In this document: positions 1-12,029 of the stretch, in pieces | How the letters are laid out: the number at the start of each line of letters is the position of its first letter | How positions within the stretch are numbered: the stretch's first letter is position 1 | From: Rhabditoides inermis | Lineage: Eukaryota; Nematoda; Chromadorea; Rhabditida; Rhabditidae | Assembly (NCBI GenBank): GCA_963966185.1 | Contig: CAWZYM010000089.1 | Span: 1,033,501-1,097,500, forward strand | Direction of reading: 5' to 3' | DNA: 64,000 bases | Made by a program: the position numbers and the translations under genes | The notes under the pieces: generated by a model | The model's input: only the letters and a program-made list of their open reading frames with translations | Told to the model about the DNA's origin: nothing | Databases searched by the model: none

Positions 1-1592
1 GAGCAGAAGCCGCGCAAGCGCCTCATCCGCTTCTTCCAGTCACTCTACGCCTGCCTCGTGCGTTCCTTGATTTATTGATTATTGATTGATATATTTGTGA
101 TTATTGTGGTTTAGTAGTAGTTCGAAGTCGATTGTAAATCAATGATGTCATTCTGAAATCAGTTTTGATTGACCGCCTTCTAGGGCCGCGGCTCGCGCGC
201 CGTGTTCCAGTTCTACCCGGAGAACGAGCACCAGTCGGAGCTGGTCATGACGTGCGCGCAGAAGGCCGGCTTCAACGGCGGCATGGTCATCGACTTCCCC
301 AACTCGGCCAAGGCAAAGAAGTGGGCTTTTGTGATTTACGTTAAAAGTTTTCAAGCAGAAGAAAACTTTCTTCAATGCATCAATCCATAATGCCACATCA
401 TTGGTTGATTGTAATATCGACTCTGTATTGTATGTTGTATCCTAGGATCGTTGTAAATGTATTTTCTTCTTTGTATATTTGTTTCTTATCCAGGATCTAC
501 CTGGTTCTGATGACGGGTGGTGTGCAGCAGCTGCCCAAAGCGCTGACCGGAGAGGAGGAGCAGAAGAGCTGCGTCGACAACACGGGCAGGAGGTGAGAGG
601 GTATTGGAGTTGGGTGTGATACACCACAAGTGATAACTGGGCAATCATTGCATGACGAGGCGAGAGTAGATTAGTAATGTAATGATGGGGGCTGTAGGAG
701 TGAAGAGAATGTGGAGAGTGGAGAGACACCAGTTTCAACTTGGGACAGATGTGACTGTATGATGATCTGCTTATTACTGATCGCTATTGATCGCTATCGA
801 TTGTCAGGGTGTTTGTGGTGAGCGGGCGGAAGTCGAAGAAGCCTGTGAAGGGCACGCGCGACTGGATCACGGCCAAGAAGGAGCGCGCCAAGAAGCAGGG
901 AAAGTGAGTCGAGATTAGGAATTAGGATATTGATTCTTTATTGATTTTGCCGGTTTTAATAACCATTTATTATGTGATATGAATCTTGATTAATGTCATT
1001 CTTTCGTTATATCTTTCACAAATGAATGATTGTATAGTCGGATGAATGATTGTATAGTCTTCACATGTTGTGCAGTTTTGTGCAACACAACATGTATGTC
1101 ATCAAATATCCAAAACGCTTCCATTAGTAGGAATCGAACCCGTGAGCAGCACGCAGCGATTGTGCGCTGGCGGCGAAAACTACCACTGCGCCATAGAGGC
1201 AGTGGTTAAGAGATCGAAGAGAGAGCCCATCTAGCTCCACTGTCCTCTTCAGTGTACAATGATGAGAGATAACGCGCAAATATATCTACGAGATTCAATG
1301 ATCTCTCAGTATGAGCCTCAATGGCGCAGTGGTTGAGCGCGCCGTCAGCGCGCGATCGTTGCGAGCTACCCAAGGGTTCGATTCCCTCTCACAAAGCGTT
1401 TTGGATATTCGAAGACATACACGTTGTGTTGCACGAAACTGCACAACATGTGAAATGTCACGGATGGCATATAGGATCCAATCCGACTATATTGCGTTGC
1501 CTTTTTTAAACTTATTTGCTATGGATTTGATTTTCAGGGACGTGCGCGCCGACTCCAAATATTCTGGCAGGAAGCGCCGCAACGTTTTCTAA
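1..1592 (+). CDS. bud23: 18S rRNA (guanine-N7)-methyltransferase BUD23/WBSCR22, 3' part
   Basis: C-terminal part of the SAM-dependent methyltransferase that modifies a guanine of 18S rRNA during 40S biogenesis in the nucleus. Exons read at 1-57, 184-320, 494-592, 808-903 and 1538-1592; all junctions are GT-AG and keep frame. The exons give the end of the methyltransferase fold ([31 protein letters not shown]) and the basic Bud23 C-terminal domain ending [15 protein letters not shown], which matches the family tail closely. The 5' exons with the SAM-binding motifs lie before the window. The gene runs tail to tail with the UGT gene, whose stop is only about 190 bp away. The last intron (904-1537) is unusually long because it holds a fold-back tRNA-like element. 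Family assignment is firm; exon ends are inferred by eye. Confidence 0.93.
1060..1454. mobile_element. Fold-back element with two divergent tRNA-like heads in a BUD23 intron
   Basis: About 60-bp imperfect inverted repeats (1060-1120 and 1394-1454; outer ends TTCACATGTTGTGCA and its complement) bracket two tRNA-like heads facing outward. The left head (minus, about 1200 down to 1120) has an A-box-like TGGCGCAGTGGT and a B-box GGTTCGATTCC; the right head (plus, 1315-1393) has the same boxes. Neither makes a proper acceptor stem, so they are tRNA-derived and not functional tRNAs. This looks like two SINE-like units (head plus shared tail) joined head to head, or one palindromic element. No target duplication is obvious. 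Confidence 0.75.
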
Positions 1593-1783
1593 AGTTGTTA
1601 TTGGTTGGTTACATGGTTATTGTTCAATGTTATAGATTCTTTTTGTTTTTTGTTGTCTTGTCACATTTTGTTTTGCTCCTCATAGAATATAACGAATTTA
1701 TTACCAGTGTCGAGTTGATTGTGCGAAATGTGGGGAAAGTGAAATAAACCTAGCGATTATGATAACTAGCGAAATTACTTTGA

Positions 1784-3092
1784 CTAGGATTTGAGAATGA
1801 TAATGAATCCAAGGAAAACAGCAATAATGTCGAGAGAGTGGAATTGGAGGAAAGTGAGGCGTTGAGCTGCGCGAAGAGTGAAGTAGGAGGTGTCCTGAAT
1901 GGATGGAATCATTCTCTCTCTCATTCTTCAGGAAGAGACAGACAGAGGCAGAGAGGGGGAGACAGCGAGGCTCACCTTGACGGCGGCCTGCAGTAGATGC
2001 TTGAGTGTGGAGTGGGGCTGGGTGGCCGGCGAGTCGAGCAGCATGGAGGAGAGGCGGCGGGCGCGGTGCGAGTAGCTGGAGGGAGAGGTGTAAGAGTAGA
2101 CAAGGAATATGAGGGGTTGAAGGTGTGGACAAGGAATGATGTGAATAATGCATCAATGTAGTTATGTGATAATAATGAGTTGAATAGTAGAATGTATACG
2201 CTACCTGTCATCGGTGAGCACGTCATGGATTGCGTCGTAGACGACGTCCGAGGTGAGGGTGAGCTTGTCGAGCACCCTCGCCATGCCGAAGCGCTGCGCA
2301 CTGGAATGAGGGATGTTGTCTTTCTACGAGCGGAAATCGTGATGTGTGCCCGTTATGTACCCAGTACTAAAATGAGGGTGTTATCTTCTCTCATAATTAG
2401 TGATGTCCATGTCTCGTCTTCCCCGATGTTTGCTGTTTTGTGCTGCGCTTTTGCTGTGAACCAAGTTTGTTCCAAGTTTGAGGTATTGCCACACATCCCT
2501 GATGAAGGCGTAAAGCCGAAACGTAGGATACAGATAAGAATTTCCAACACTCGTGGTCCCTGGCTTTAACATCTTACATCACAATAGAGTAAAGAAAAAA
2601 ACATCATACCGTCTGGCGTTGATCTTCTGATCTGCGAAGAGCGGCATGAGCACAGCGGGCACGCCTGCCTGCGCCGATTCGAGAAAGGAGTTGTAGCTGG
2701 AAAGGGGTACGGTAGGGTGGGGGTACTGTAGGTTTCGTCAGTCTCTAAAAAACAGCTTTTTCGAAACGCCTTCGAAATACACTGTTCCGAAAGCGTTTCG
2801 AAGTCTGAAGCAAAGGGGGTTTCGAATGATCACTATTTATATAGTATAGTGTCTTCGGTATACTGTGTTTGCACGATAGAGGGTACTGTAGGTGTACGGT
2901 AGCTATGTATACGGTACTCACCCGCCGTGCGCGATCATGAGCTTGGTCTGCGGCAGGCGCATCATCTCCTTCTGGGGCAGCCACTGCAAATGAAGGGTGA
3001 AGTAGCATTTTGAATTCTAACCACTTAGAATTGCTTTGGAAATGAATTCCGAATAGACGACGCTATGAAAAGAGAGGGGAGAGAGAGAGAGA

Positions 3093-3154
<62 letters not shown>

Positions 3155-3281
3155 TACCTTGAGTAGGTGCACATGCTCGAGCTTGTCACACGCTGGCACC
3201 GCCTTCTCCATTCGCCAGAGGATGGTGTAAGTGGAGAGGCGGGCGAATGCGCCCACGAAAGAGTCCTGAGAGAGGTGTTTA

Positions 3282-3316
<35 letters not shown>

Positions 3317-4030
3317 ACCCACGATCATCTGCTGTGGCATGTTGGTGGAGTTGGAGACGGTGCCGAGCGAGAAGATGATCACCCCGTCGCTCTTCTTCGA
3401 GAGAATCGAAGTGATGTCAGCGGGCAGCGGCTTGGCTGAACTTCATTGTTTTGACAGGCTATCATAGAGTATTTACAGTTTTTATCAACAAAATAGTTGT
3501 GATGATAGTGTTCATACTAATGGATGGAGAAGGAGATCATTCTCGATTCGACCCACCCTTGCCGCCCTTCTTTCCGAGCTCTCCGCTGAACGCTATGCCC
3601 ATGGGGAAGGGGCGGGGGAAGTCGAGCATACGCTCGCCGTTGATCAACAACACTGGCACGTTCTGGGAGAGGGACCACAGGTCCGGGCGGGAGGGGAACA
3701 TGGCTGAATGGATTCTTTGTTGTCTTCTTCCGTAGTGACCGGGTAGAAGTTCATCTTTTACAACCTTATACCAATGTAACAGTGCTATGGCTACTGTAGT
3801 TATCATTCTCTCTCTCTCTCTCTCCGACTCACTCTGATACATCTCGTTCTCATCGACAAGCAGATTCTGCGGCAGGTTGACAAAGTCGAGGAGAGAGACG
3901 TGCCACAGCAGGTTCTGCACCCGGTCCCACCACGACAGTTCAAAGCTGGAACGGAAGGTACTGTAGGTAATTGATAGGGAACGCTTACGAACTAGTGCAC
4001 CTAAGATTTGAACATGTATGAGAGAGAGAA

Positions 4031-4085
<55 letters not shown>

Positions 4086-5316
4086 CCTACCCAGCCGACG
4101 AGAGTGGGTGGGGCGACGCGGCGGGCTGTGTGCGCAGTCCCATCTGCACCGCCGCGAAGTCGTACACAGAGGTGCCGTGCGTGATCCAGACGACCTGAGA
4201 GTGGATTGCATAAGTCAGAAGTCTGTGACGTCATCTGATTTGTTCTAGGAGTCTAGAATCTAGGTATATCTAGGTTTCCTGTTGTTACGAAATGTTTGTG
4301 TTCTTGTTGGCCTTGAAGCGTTATGTTCGATTGTGTGTTCAATTAGAAATTGGAGACACGCCCATTTAAGCCCCGCCTCCCACCTTCTTGATGCCGATCT
4401 TCTCGGCGATAGCCAGGGGACAGAGGTCGTGGAAGTGGGCGATGGCCAGGTCGAACTTCTCGGAGGCAAAGCGAGCGAAGACAGAAGGGTCGTGGGAGAG
4501 CATCTGCTCGCAGGCCTGGACGGGAGAGGAAGTGAGAAAGAGGGGGGAGAGAGAGGGAGAGAGAAGAGAGATAGGAGAGAAACAGAGGGAGGGAGGGAGG
4601 GAGGGAGGAGAGAGAGAGAGAGAGAGGGGGGGGGAAAGAGAGGGGAAAGAGGAGAAACACACACCTCGACTCGCATCGACTTGAACTCCTGTCCCGTCCA
4701 CCACAGGTCGTAGGCATCACCGGCAGAGAACATCATCGATTGGAACACCTGAAATTTCTCTCTCTCTCTCTCTATCTCTCTTTTTCCCTACCTTGAGACC
4801 CTCTGTCTTGAGTGTATCCGTGAAGTGTATGGGTATCCTGTACTCGCTCACTCCCTCGGGCAGTTTGTTGTTTCCCGTGTCGAGCATTGCCATCTCCATC
4901 TGTGTCCACATTGCCAACGAGTGGTTCAGCGATCTTCAATCAAGGAATCAATTCGATATACATACGTCTAGAACAAACGGTTTATATGTCTGTACAGTAA
5001 TAACGATTCCGGATAAATACCTGAACTTGATACCTATAAAATGCAGTAGATGTCTTATCATCTTATCAAGGTGTAACTTTCACTAAATAGCAGCGTTGTC
5101 GTTCAGGAATGCGTAGCGCACACAGTACCAATAATCTGACTTGAGCGAACTGACTATACCAATAAACTGACTCTAGCAATAAACTGACTTGAGCGTCTCG
5201 GCGAGTCGGTAGTTGAACAGGACATGGCTGTTCGTGAAGCCTGGAACGATCTGCAGGATCTTCAGCGACTCCAGTGGAGCAGCTAGGAGGAGGAGGAGAA
5301 GGAGAAGCGAGGTCAT
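1784..5316 (-). CDS. UDP-glucuronosyltransferase (nematode UGT)
   Basis: Predicted ER-membrane enzyme that transfers a sugar from a UDP-sugar to small lipophilic substrates (xenobiotic detoxification). About 14 exons read on the minus strand: 5316-5189 (signal peptide MTSLLLLLLLLAAP then LKILQIVPGFTNSHV), 4933-4792, 4749-4665, 4515-4384, about 4192-4091, 3947-3834, 3704-3559, 3434-3316, 3266-3159, 2984-2923, 2698-2613, 2301-2206, 2075-1975 and 1893-1784. The UGT donor-binding signature spans three exons: WLPQKEMMRLPQTKLMIAHGG, then YNSFLESAQAGVPAVLMPLF, then ADQKIN. The last exon encodes FLQFHSLDIIAVFLGFIIIL, the C-terminal membrane anchor, then a stop. The start ATG follows TTTCAGTG, so the first exon may be trans-spliced. 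Introns hold long GA/CT tracts. Full length for the family; middle exon edges are approximate. Confidence 0.9.
2736..2815. repeat. Degenerate palindromic repeat with TTCGAAA motifs
   Basis: In a UGT intron. GTCAGTCTCT is followed by several copies of TTTCGAAA-like sequence in both orientations. It resembles a decayed member of the TTGYGGTCAGTCTCTTCGA family at 37433-37590 and 59642-59732. Only one end is well preserved. Confidence 0.4.
3101..3151. repeat. (GA)n microsatellite in a UGT intron
   Basis: Pure GA dinucleotide tract of about 50 bp, with further GA tracts at 3282-3314 and 4020-4081 in neighbouring UGT introns. On the coding (minus) strand these read as CT-rich tracts just upstream of acceptors, so they may double as polypyrimidine tracts. 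Similar tracts lie in most introns of this window. Confidence 0.95.
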
Positions 5317-6052
5317 CACTGAAACGGAATACTAGTAGGAAAAAGAAGGAAACGACACACACGACGCAACATGAGATGGCTTTGCAGCAGGTGCAGGTTT
5401 TTTTATGGGAAGTGAACTGCCAAATATGGAGCAGTGAGATCGATTCGGTGGTCATGAGAGATGCACTGTAATGGGACAGAGAACAGAGCGCGGGGGCGTC
5501 TGGGAAAGGGTGAGATGACCTATTGCCGTTGGATAAATGATGGCTTTAGGCGAATGAGAAAGAGGTATAGAGATCACTATCACAAAGGTACGACACTCTG
5601 AGCTTACGATTACGATCATGAAGCTGATCGTAAAAGTTTTTTCAGACAAATTCAAGTGTAAAATCTCGTAAGTAGAATCAATAAAAACAGAAACAACTGT
5701 ATGATAATTTTCTTAATATATATGTTGTAATTTTTACAGTAATTTGAAATTATTTTTGATTAAAAAAAATTGGTGGTGCGTTACATAGTGTAGGTGTGAA
5801 ACTCGAAATTGTGCACAATCTGAATTCGAATGCGCGACCGGTGCCGGTGGCCGCGCCGTTTATCGTCCAATTTTCTTTCGTGATTTGTTGATTTGTTGAA
5901 TTGAATTATTGATTAACAAATTGCTTCAATGTGTTTTTTTTTTGATGTCCACATTGTATGTTATGCTCTTCTTGCTCACACGTTCTTTTCATGATTCGAC
6001 GCGAGTCGAGCGAACAAAGATAGTTATGAAACAAACCAGAACATGTTTCAGA
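5317..6052. other. Spacer between divergent UGT and CWC25 genes
   Basis: No coding exon is supported. The stretch 5640-5800 is AT-rich and the rest is mixed. It presumably holds the promoters of the two divergent genes. I searched it for the missing N-terminal exon of CWC25 (a KSWHP-type motif) and did not find one. Confidence 0.6.
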
Positions 6053-6875
6053 ATGGCGGACAAGGAGAAGGAGAAGGACATCGGATGGATGTACCAGGGC
6101 ACCAAGTCCGACGTGAATCGAGAGGACTACCTGCTCGGAAAGAAGGTGCGCATACCTATTTGCAAGTGGTTATGTGTGGTATTCAAGGTGGACAAGAACT
6201 TCGAGAAGTACTCGGACGCGGTCGTCGACCAGAAGGTGGAGAAGATTGACCATGTGGTCAAGGTGAGTGTAAGTCTATCGCATTATTGACCGCAAACTCA
6301 GAGACGCACGGTGGTCGCCGCGGCACCGACGGAGCAGAAGACGACGCAGCAGAAGACGTCCCACCTCGGCATGACCACCGTCCGCACCGAGGATCCCTTT
6401 GTCGCAATCAAGGCACGTTTTTGGATGCGTTCATGCTATAAGTAAAGTAATACGAGTTCAGATTGACTCTCCCTTTTCAGCTGAAAGAGGAGAAGAAGCG
6501 GCAGGAGCTGCTGGCGAATCCGGTGATGAAGATGAAGTTCCAAAAGCTGCTCAAAGAGGCGATGATGGAGAAGATGGGCGGAGGGGAGAAGAAAAAGAAG
6601 AAGAAGGACACGAAGGACAAGAAGGCCAAGAAACACAAGAAGGTGAGCGCGGTCTATCGCGAAAATCATAGCGCCTTCGAAACATGACGAGACTGACCAC
6701 ACCTGTTTAGAAGAAGCACGCATCGTCGTCGTCGTCTGATTCTGACAGTGACGACGACGAGCCAGCGTCTAAGCGGAAGCGGCAGGACAGCGAGGAGAGG
6801 GACGTGAAGCCCGACATACGGAAGCTGCGCGTGCGACACGACAGCAGCGACGACGACGAGAAGGTGGGGGTTCTC

Positions 6876-6914
<39 letters not shown>

Positions 6915-7411
6915 GTTGTCGATTCCTCTCCTCATTGTGTACGTCATGTGTTTGAGTCGCGTCGCCGTCGCTCGTCTCCCGCTAGGAGACGCTCCCGCAG
7001 CCGCGACAGAAGCGACCGCGATAGGGACAGGCGGTGAGTGTCGTCTATTTCTATTGCTTTGATGTACGCATTCACACTTTCCAATTACCAATTAGCTCAT
7101 AATCATAATGCACAAACTTTCATTACTGCCGTATTCAAAGCGACAGTTTTACAATGGTCGTATATTCTCATGGTATGCATGGAGTCTCTCACCTAATTGC
7201 ATGCTTAGGTCGCCGGTGCGTCGCCGTGGTTCGCGTTCTCCGCGACGTCGCGACTCGCCACGCCGACAGGAGCGACGAAGGAGCAGATCGGTGGAGAGGA
7301 GAAGGAGCAGGAGCGGTTCCAGGAAGCGGTCTGTGGATAAGCGCCGGAGGAGCAGGAGCAGATCTGTCGATAGGAGCAGGAGGAGGAACAGTGGGTAAGT
7401 GGAGAAAGAAG

Positions 7412-7451
<40 letters not shown>

Positions 7452-8977
7452 CGTTCAGCTCTCCTCGCCGTCGTCGTGACTCGCGTTCGAGCCGCTCACC
7501 AAAGAGACGCGACAGCCGGGATGAGAGGTGGGTGGTTATCATTTCGCAATGTGCAGTGGAAGCTCCTTGATTTACTTTTACTTGTCTTGACGCACCACGT
7601 GTACTATAACGTTCCAGGCGTCGTCCGCGCGACGACTCGCGTTCGCCTCGCAGAGAGGTGAAGAAGGAGAAGGTGGAGAAGGAGCAGCGCGAGCGGCACG
7701 ACAGCAGCAGCGACGACGGGAAGAGGTATGGCGGTAGATCTATTTGCCCCGGCCGGTGTATACTGTATATTGAGCGCCGCTTGAGCGTTACTTGTATTGA
7801 TGTTTGATTTTGAGACTCAATTCATTTGGTTATTCCAGCAAATCACCTTCTCGTGATGCCAAGAAGCGCAGTGAGTCGCCGAAGAGTGAGAAGAAGGGAG
7901 ACAAGGAGAAGGAGGAGGAGAGGAAGAAGGAGAAGCGGCGAAACATGGACTCGCACATTCCCGAGCACCTCCGACCCAAGGTACGTACAGCAGTTTGCTT
8001 TTGAAGCAAAGTTGCAAATCCGGTTTAGGCATTTCCAATCTTTCGATTCGACGACTGGACATCTCATACGAAATACGAATACCTATTGTAGGCGTCTGCG
8101 TCCGACTCGGATGGCAGCTCTTCATCGGATTCGGATTCGGATGCATCGCCGCGATTCAAGGACGAGGAGGAGGAGAAGAAGAAAAAGTAGGGGTTCACTT
8201 TCATTATATTATAGAGAACCGATCTAGCAAGACTTACAGACCTATATATGCTTGAAATAACCTCGCATATCTGTCTTTGATCCTGGAAGTGAATATTTTA
8301 ATAGCATAGAGAACCGAGTGTTTTGAGGTTCGCCGGCTACGGTCTGGTGAGTGTGAAGAAGAAGGAGGAGAGCAGGGAGGAGGACGAAAAGGACAAGATC
8401 AACCCCTACAGCCTCAAGAAGCTGCCCACGGAGGTGCCCAAGTATCAGGTGGGTGGTCTCTCTCTCTCTCTCTCTCTCCTTCCTCTCCCTCTCCTTCTCT
8501 CTCGTTTGAATAGTGACGACGTGTTTGCAGAAGCCCGCGCGTCGCGGTCCGCTGACAGACGAGGAGCGCGCTGCCCGTCTGGCAGAGATGGAGCAGAATG
8601 TGGTATGGAGGGACGAGACGAGGACGAAGAACCAGAAGAAGGCGGTGCAGGTGGATGAGGAGGAGGAGGTGGAGGACAACAAGGTGGGCAATAATATCCC
8701 TCTATCTATCTATCTCTATCTCTCTTTCTTTATATGACTATTTCCCTCGGCATGTGCTTTATTGACAGATTGATTAATCGATAACCATTGGTTGATTTAA
8801 CGTTCGATTGATTGACTGATTGATTGCTTGCCATATCAGGGTGTGGCGGCGTCGTTCATCCGCCCGATGCTGAACGCGGCGCACGACTCGTTGTCGGTGG
8901 AGCAGCGTCTGCAGGCCAACAAGCGCCAGCTGCAGAAGGGACACGGCTACATGGAGAGGAGCTTCCACGCAAAATGA
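6053..8977 (+). CDS. cwc25: Pre-mRNA-splicing factor CWC25 homologue
   Basis: CWC25 joins the catalytically activated spliceosome and promotes the first transesterification. About 14 exons: 6053-6145, 6188-6262, 6302-6412, 6481-6642, 6711-6863, about 6957-7032, 7210-7393, about 7459-7526, about 7617-7725, 7839-7980, 8092-8186, 8328-8448, 8530-8682 and 8840-8977. Diagnostic blocks are IGWMYQG...REDYLLGKKVDKNFE near the N-terminus, TVRTEDPFVAIK..EEKKRQELLANP, a KKKK/serine-acid stretch, an RS-rich middle, and the C-terminal block PLTDEERAARLAEM..NVVWRDE through a terminal HGYMERSFHAK. The start follows TTTCAGA. Odd: the usual N-terminal KSWHP region is not found upstream, and the intron after exon 3 appears to begin with GC. 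I am sure of the family, less so of the true 5' end. Confidence 0.9.
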
Positions 8978-9544
8978 GCGGCCTGTCCTGCTCCTGTAGC
9001 AGCGCCCATATACATGTCCTGCTTTTATCAGGCTTTTACATGGTTCCCATGACTCTCCCATTCTTCCATGCAAATGAGAGGCGTCTTGTCCACTGCTACC
9101 GTATTGCTTTTCTCTCCTCTTTGCCTCACATGTGTGAGAATGTGAGAGAGTCAGAGTCTGCTCCTTCCGGTCTTCCGGATTTCTCTTTTATTGAGTGACT
9201 ATTCGTCCCAATTAATTGTTGTTTGATGCGGGACGACTTTGGTAGCGCCTATTTATTGGGGATCTCTTGTGATCTTGTTGATTATGTATTGTTGACTAGT
9301 TTGTTGTATAAATTGACATTATACGCTGTGAAGTGTTTGTTATGCGAGTGAGTGTACCTCGTTGATTGTTCGAGTGCGATACCTGAGAGTGGGAGGAAGA
9401 AGAGAGAGAGAGGGAGAGAGAGAGGGTGTATAAGTGATTGCGCATTCTGACATTAGAGGCCTCTATGTTTGCTCTCCGTGCCCATACTGGGAGGGTTGTA
9501 GGTTTTGTGTGTCGGTGTTACTTGCTCCACTTTGCTCTCTCTCT

Positions 9545-9589
<45 letters not shown>

Positions 9590-10925
9590 ACCCTGGTGGC
9601 AGGTTGTTAGTGCCGCCAGAATGCGCAATACTCCTGGGAATAAAGAGTGCGATGAGGAGTGAGGGATATATCATATCCATCTTTTGTCCACCACTGCCCA
9701 GTTCCATTCGGACCTTTCGGTCCGTGGCGTACGCTGATTACGGTATTACAATAGCTGGTATGTCTGGTGCTTCGCCAGCGGGTGCGGGCTTTTCGAATAT
9801 GCAAAGTGACAACTGTCGCGAATGGCAGTGAGAGGGAGAGGGTCGTCTCTGACCCCGCTCATCTCTGCACTCTCTCCTATCCGCGCGCTGTCTCGCCCCG
9901 CTCTCACTGCCGGATCGATCGCCCGCTCTCTCACTGGCATCGCGTGTGTATCTGCTCACTCTCCCACTCTCACACGCCCCCGCTGCTGGGGTCAGATATT
10001 GCCGAGCCCAGGGGCTAGAGACCTCTGGAGTTGTCTGTCATCACTCCGCTTTTTGTTAGGTGTATTTGTTTGTATTGTTGTTGTATATGTGTTATTTGAT
10101 TTGTTGTGATATTGATATGCTATCAGTGATCGTTTCCCAGCCCTTTCTTCTTGGGAAGACGAAAGAGTGAGTCACTCAGGCAGCCACCGTGTGTGTGTAT
10201 GCGAAATTTTTGCTTTTGATTCGTGCTATGCGAGCTATTCGCGAATTGTGGTGTTACTGCGGGATTATACGAGTTATGTACTAGTACTAGCTGAAACTGT
10301 AAGCTTCGGTTTATGAGTTGTACTGTTAGCTCGCGCACTCATTTTGTGTCGGTTTATATTGATCATGCAATTTTCTACTGTCTGGTGCAACGAGTTTATT
10401 ACTAGTTAAATGTGGCATTGGTGGATTACTCTGATTGGAGGGCAGCCATGGTCACGTAAGGGCAGGCGAGATCCCGCCGACCGATAGCCAACCGCAAATC
10501 TGCAAGATAGATGCTATTCCCACTGAATCAAGGCTATTTCATAATCTAACATCTGCTGTGATTTCTCTCATTTTTGTCCTGATGGCCTGAGGCTATTGTG
10601 AAATGCCTGCGATCTTCGCGATTTCACAAGAATTTACAGCGGATATATGTAGGCGTGATGAGGGAGAGTGGAGCAGTCGGATGTCGGAATCGGAATCACT
10701 CAGGGTGACTGTGGATAGTGGAGAGAAGTGACTCACGATGTGTGTCCGTTTTTTGCTGAGAATGTGTTCGATTCCCGCTAATTTCGGCTCGTTAGCCTCT
10801 CGCGTTCTCTATTGGGGGGATATCCCGAGAGTCATTATTGGTCTCCACCCCCTCAATTATTCATGCTGGTCAGCTGGCGTTGGGAATCTCTCCGTATTGA
10901 TTTCACACTGGTCAGTAGCCGAGCA

Positions 10926-10969
<44 letters not shown>

Positions 10970-11306
10970 CGCCTATACGGGGGGTGATTCAGCTCTGTGT
11001 GATTGATTGTATATGGCAGGGTGTGGTGATGTGCTCTGTGAAAAGAAATGCATTTGTATACGAGTCAGCATCTGTATACGAGTGTGTGTGAATGTTTTTT
11101 TCTTCTTCTCGCGTTCCTCACACATCTCTGATCGCTTGCCATTTGCCCTGAGGGGGGATCGATGGAGTGAGTGCGGCAGTGAGTGAGAGAGATACACATT
11201 ACAGCCGGTGCCCGCTGCTGTGCCCGACTGCTGCTGCAGTGCGCTCCCCGCCTACGCGACCTCTGAGAGACGGGATCGATCGGATCGATAGTAGCAGGAG
11301 AAGGAG
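8978..11306. other. Intergenic region 5' of the beta-integrin gene
   Basis: No coding exon recognised. It contains CT tracts at about 9549-9590 and 10929-10966 and a pyrimidine-rich GC segment at 9840-9990. The final part (11200-11306) is GC-rich and leads directly into the integrin ATG, so promoter and 5' UTR sequence is expected here. I could not identify a specific element. Confidence 0.6.
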
Positions 11307-11995
11307 ATGAGGTTGTTGTTGTGGCTGCTCGCCGCGGCGACGTGCGCCGTCGCGCCTGATGTGGGAGACTGGAAGCAGGGCGATGGTGAGTATGACTAAT
11401 CATTAGTCACTAATGGTCCTTTTGTGATTGTTCTGTCATTGATGTAGTTTTTAATCTACCTATTCTTGCCAAGCCGGCGTGTTGTCTAGAAAAGGTGTAG
11501 ATGACATCGCGATCAGTGTGATGTGATAAATGATATGATAATGATAGGGTAACTGTTTGTAGTGACCGGGGCTTGGATCCAATTGATTAGAATGAAAGTT
11601 GACAATACGTGATATTGTAAGGACAACTGTTTTGCAGTGACGGGTGAGCTGGTGGAGAAGGAGGACTTTCCGTGCTACTCCCTCTCTCGGGACAACTACA
11701 CCTGCTCGGCGTGCATCCAGTACCACGAGTCGTGCGCCTGGTGCGGCGCCCCGGTGAGCGATTGATTGTATTGTGTTTTTTTATTGATTACTTGTCAGGT
11801 AATGAGTGACTCTATTGGCATTGTATCTGTTTCCTTGTGATTTATCGATTGATTGATACCATCCCGTTTCAGCTGTTCGACTCGAAGAAGCAGTACGCGC
11901 GGTGCGACACTCGCGCCCGTCTCATAGAACACGGATGCCCGGAGACGGCCATCGAGGACCCCGAGACGAAGCTCGACGTCGAGAGGGTGCGGTTC

Positions 11996-12029
<34 letters not shown>

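Noticed and set aside
1111..1200. Functional tRNA gene on the minus strand in the BUD23 intron
   Set aside because: A- and B-boxes are present but acceptor and anticodon stems do not pair, and it is linked to a repeated tail. Treated as a tRNA-derived element. The same reasoning applies to 28765-28829, 51459-51523, 55068-55149, 55364-55445 and 63885-63962.
2470..2494. CCAAGTTTGAGGTA, resembling the 3' end of nematode SL1 plus its donor
   Set aside because: Only about 11 bases match; the 5' half of SL1 and the rest of an SL RNA gene are absent.
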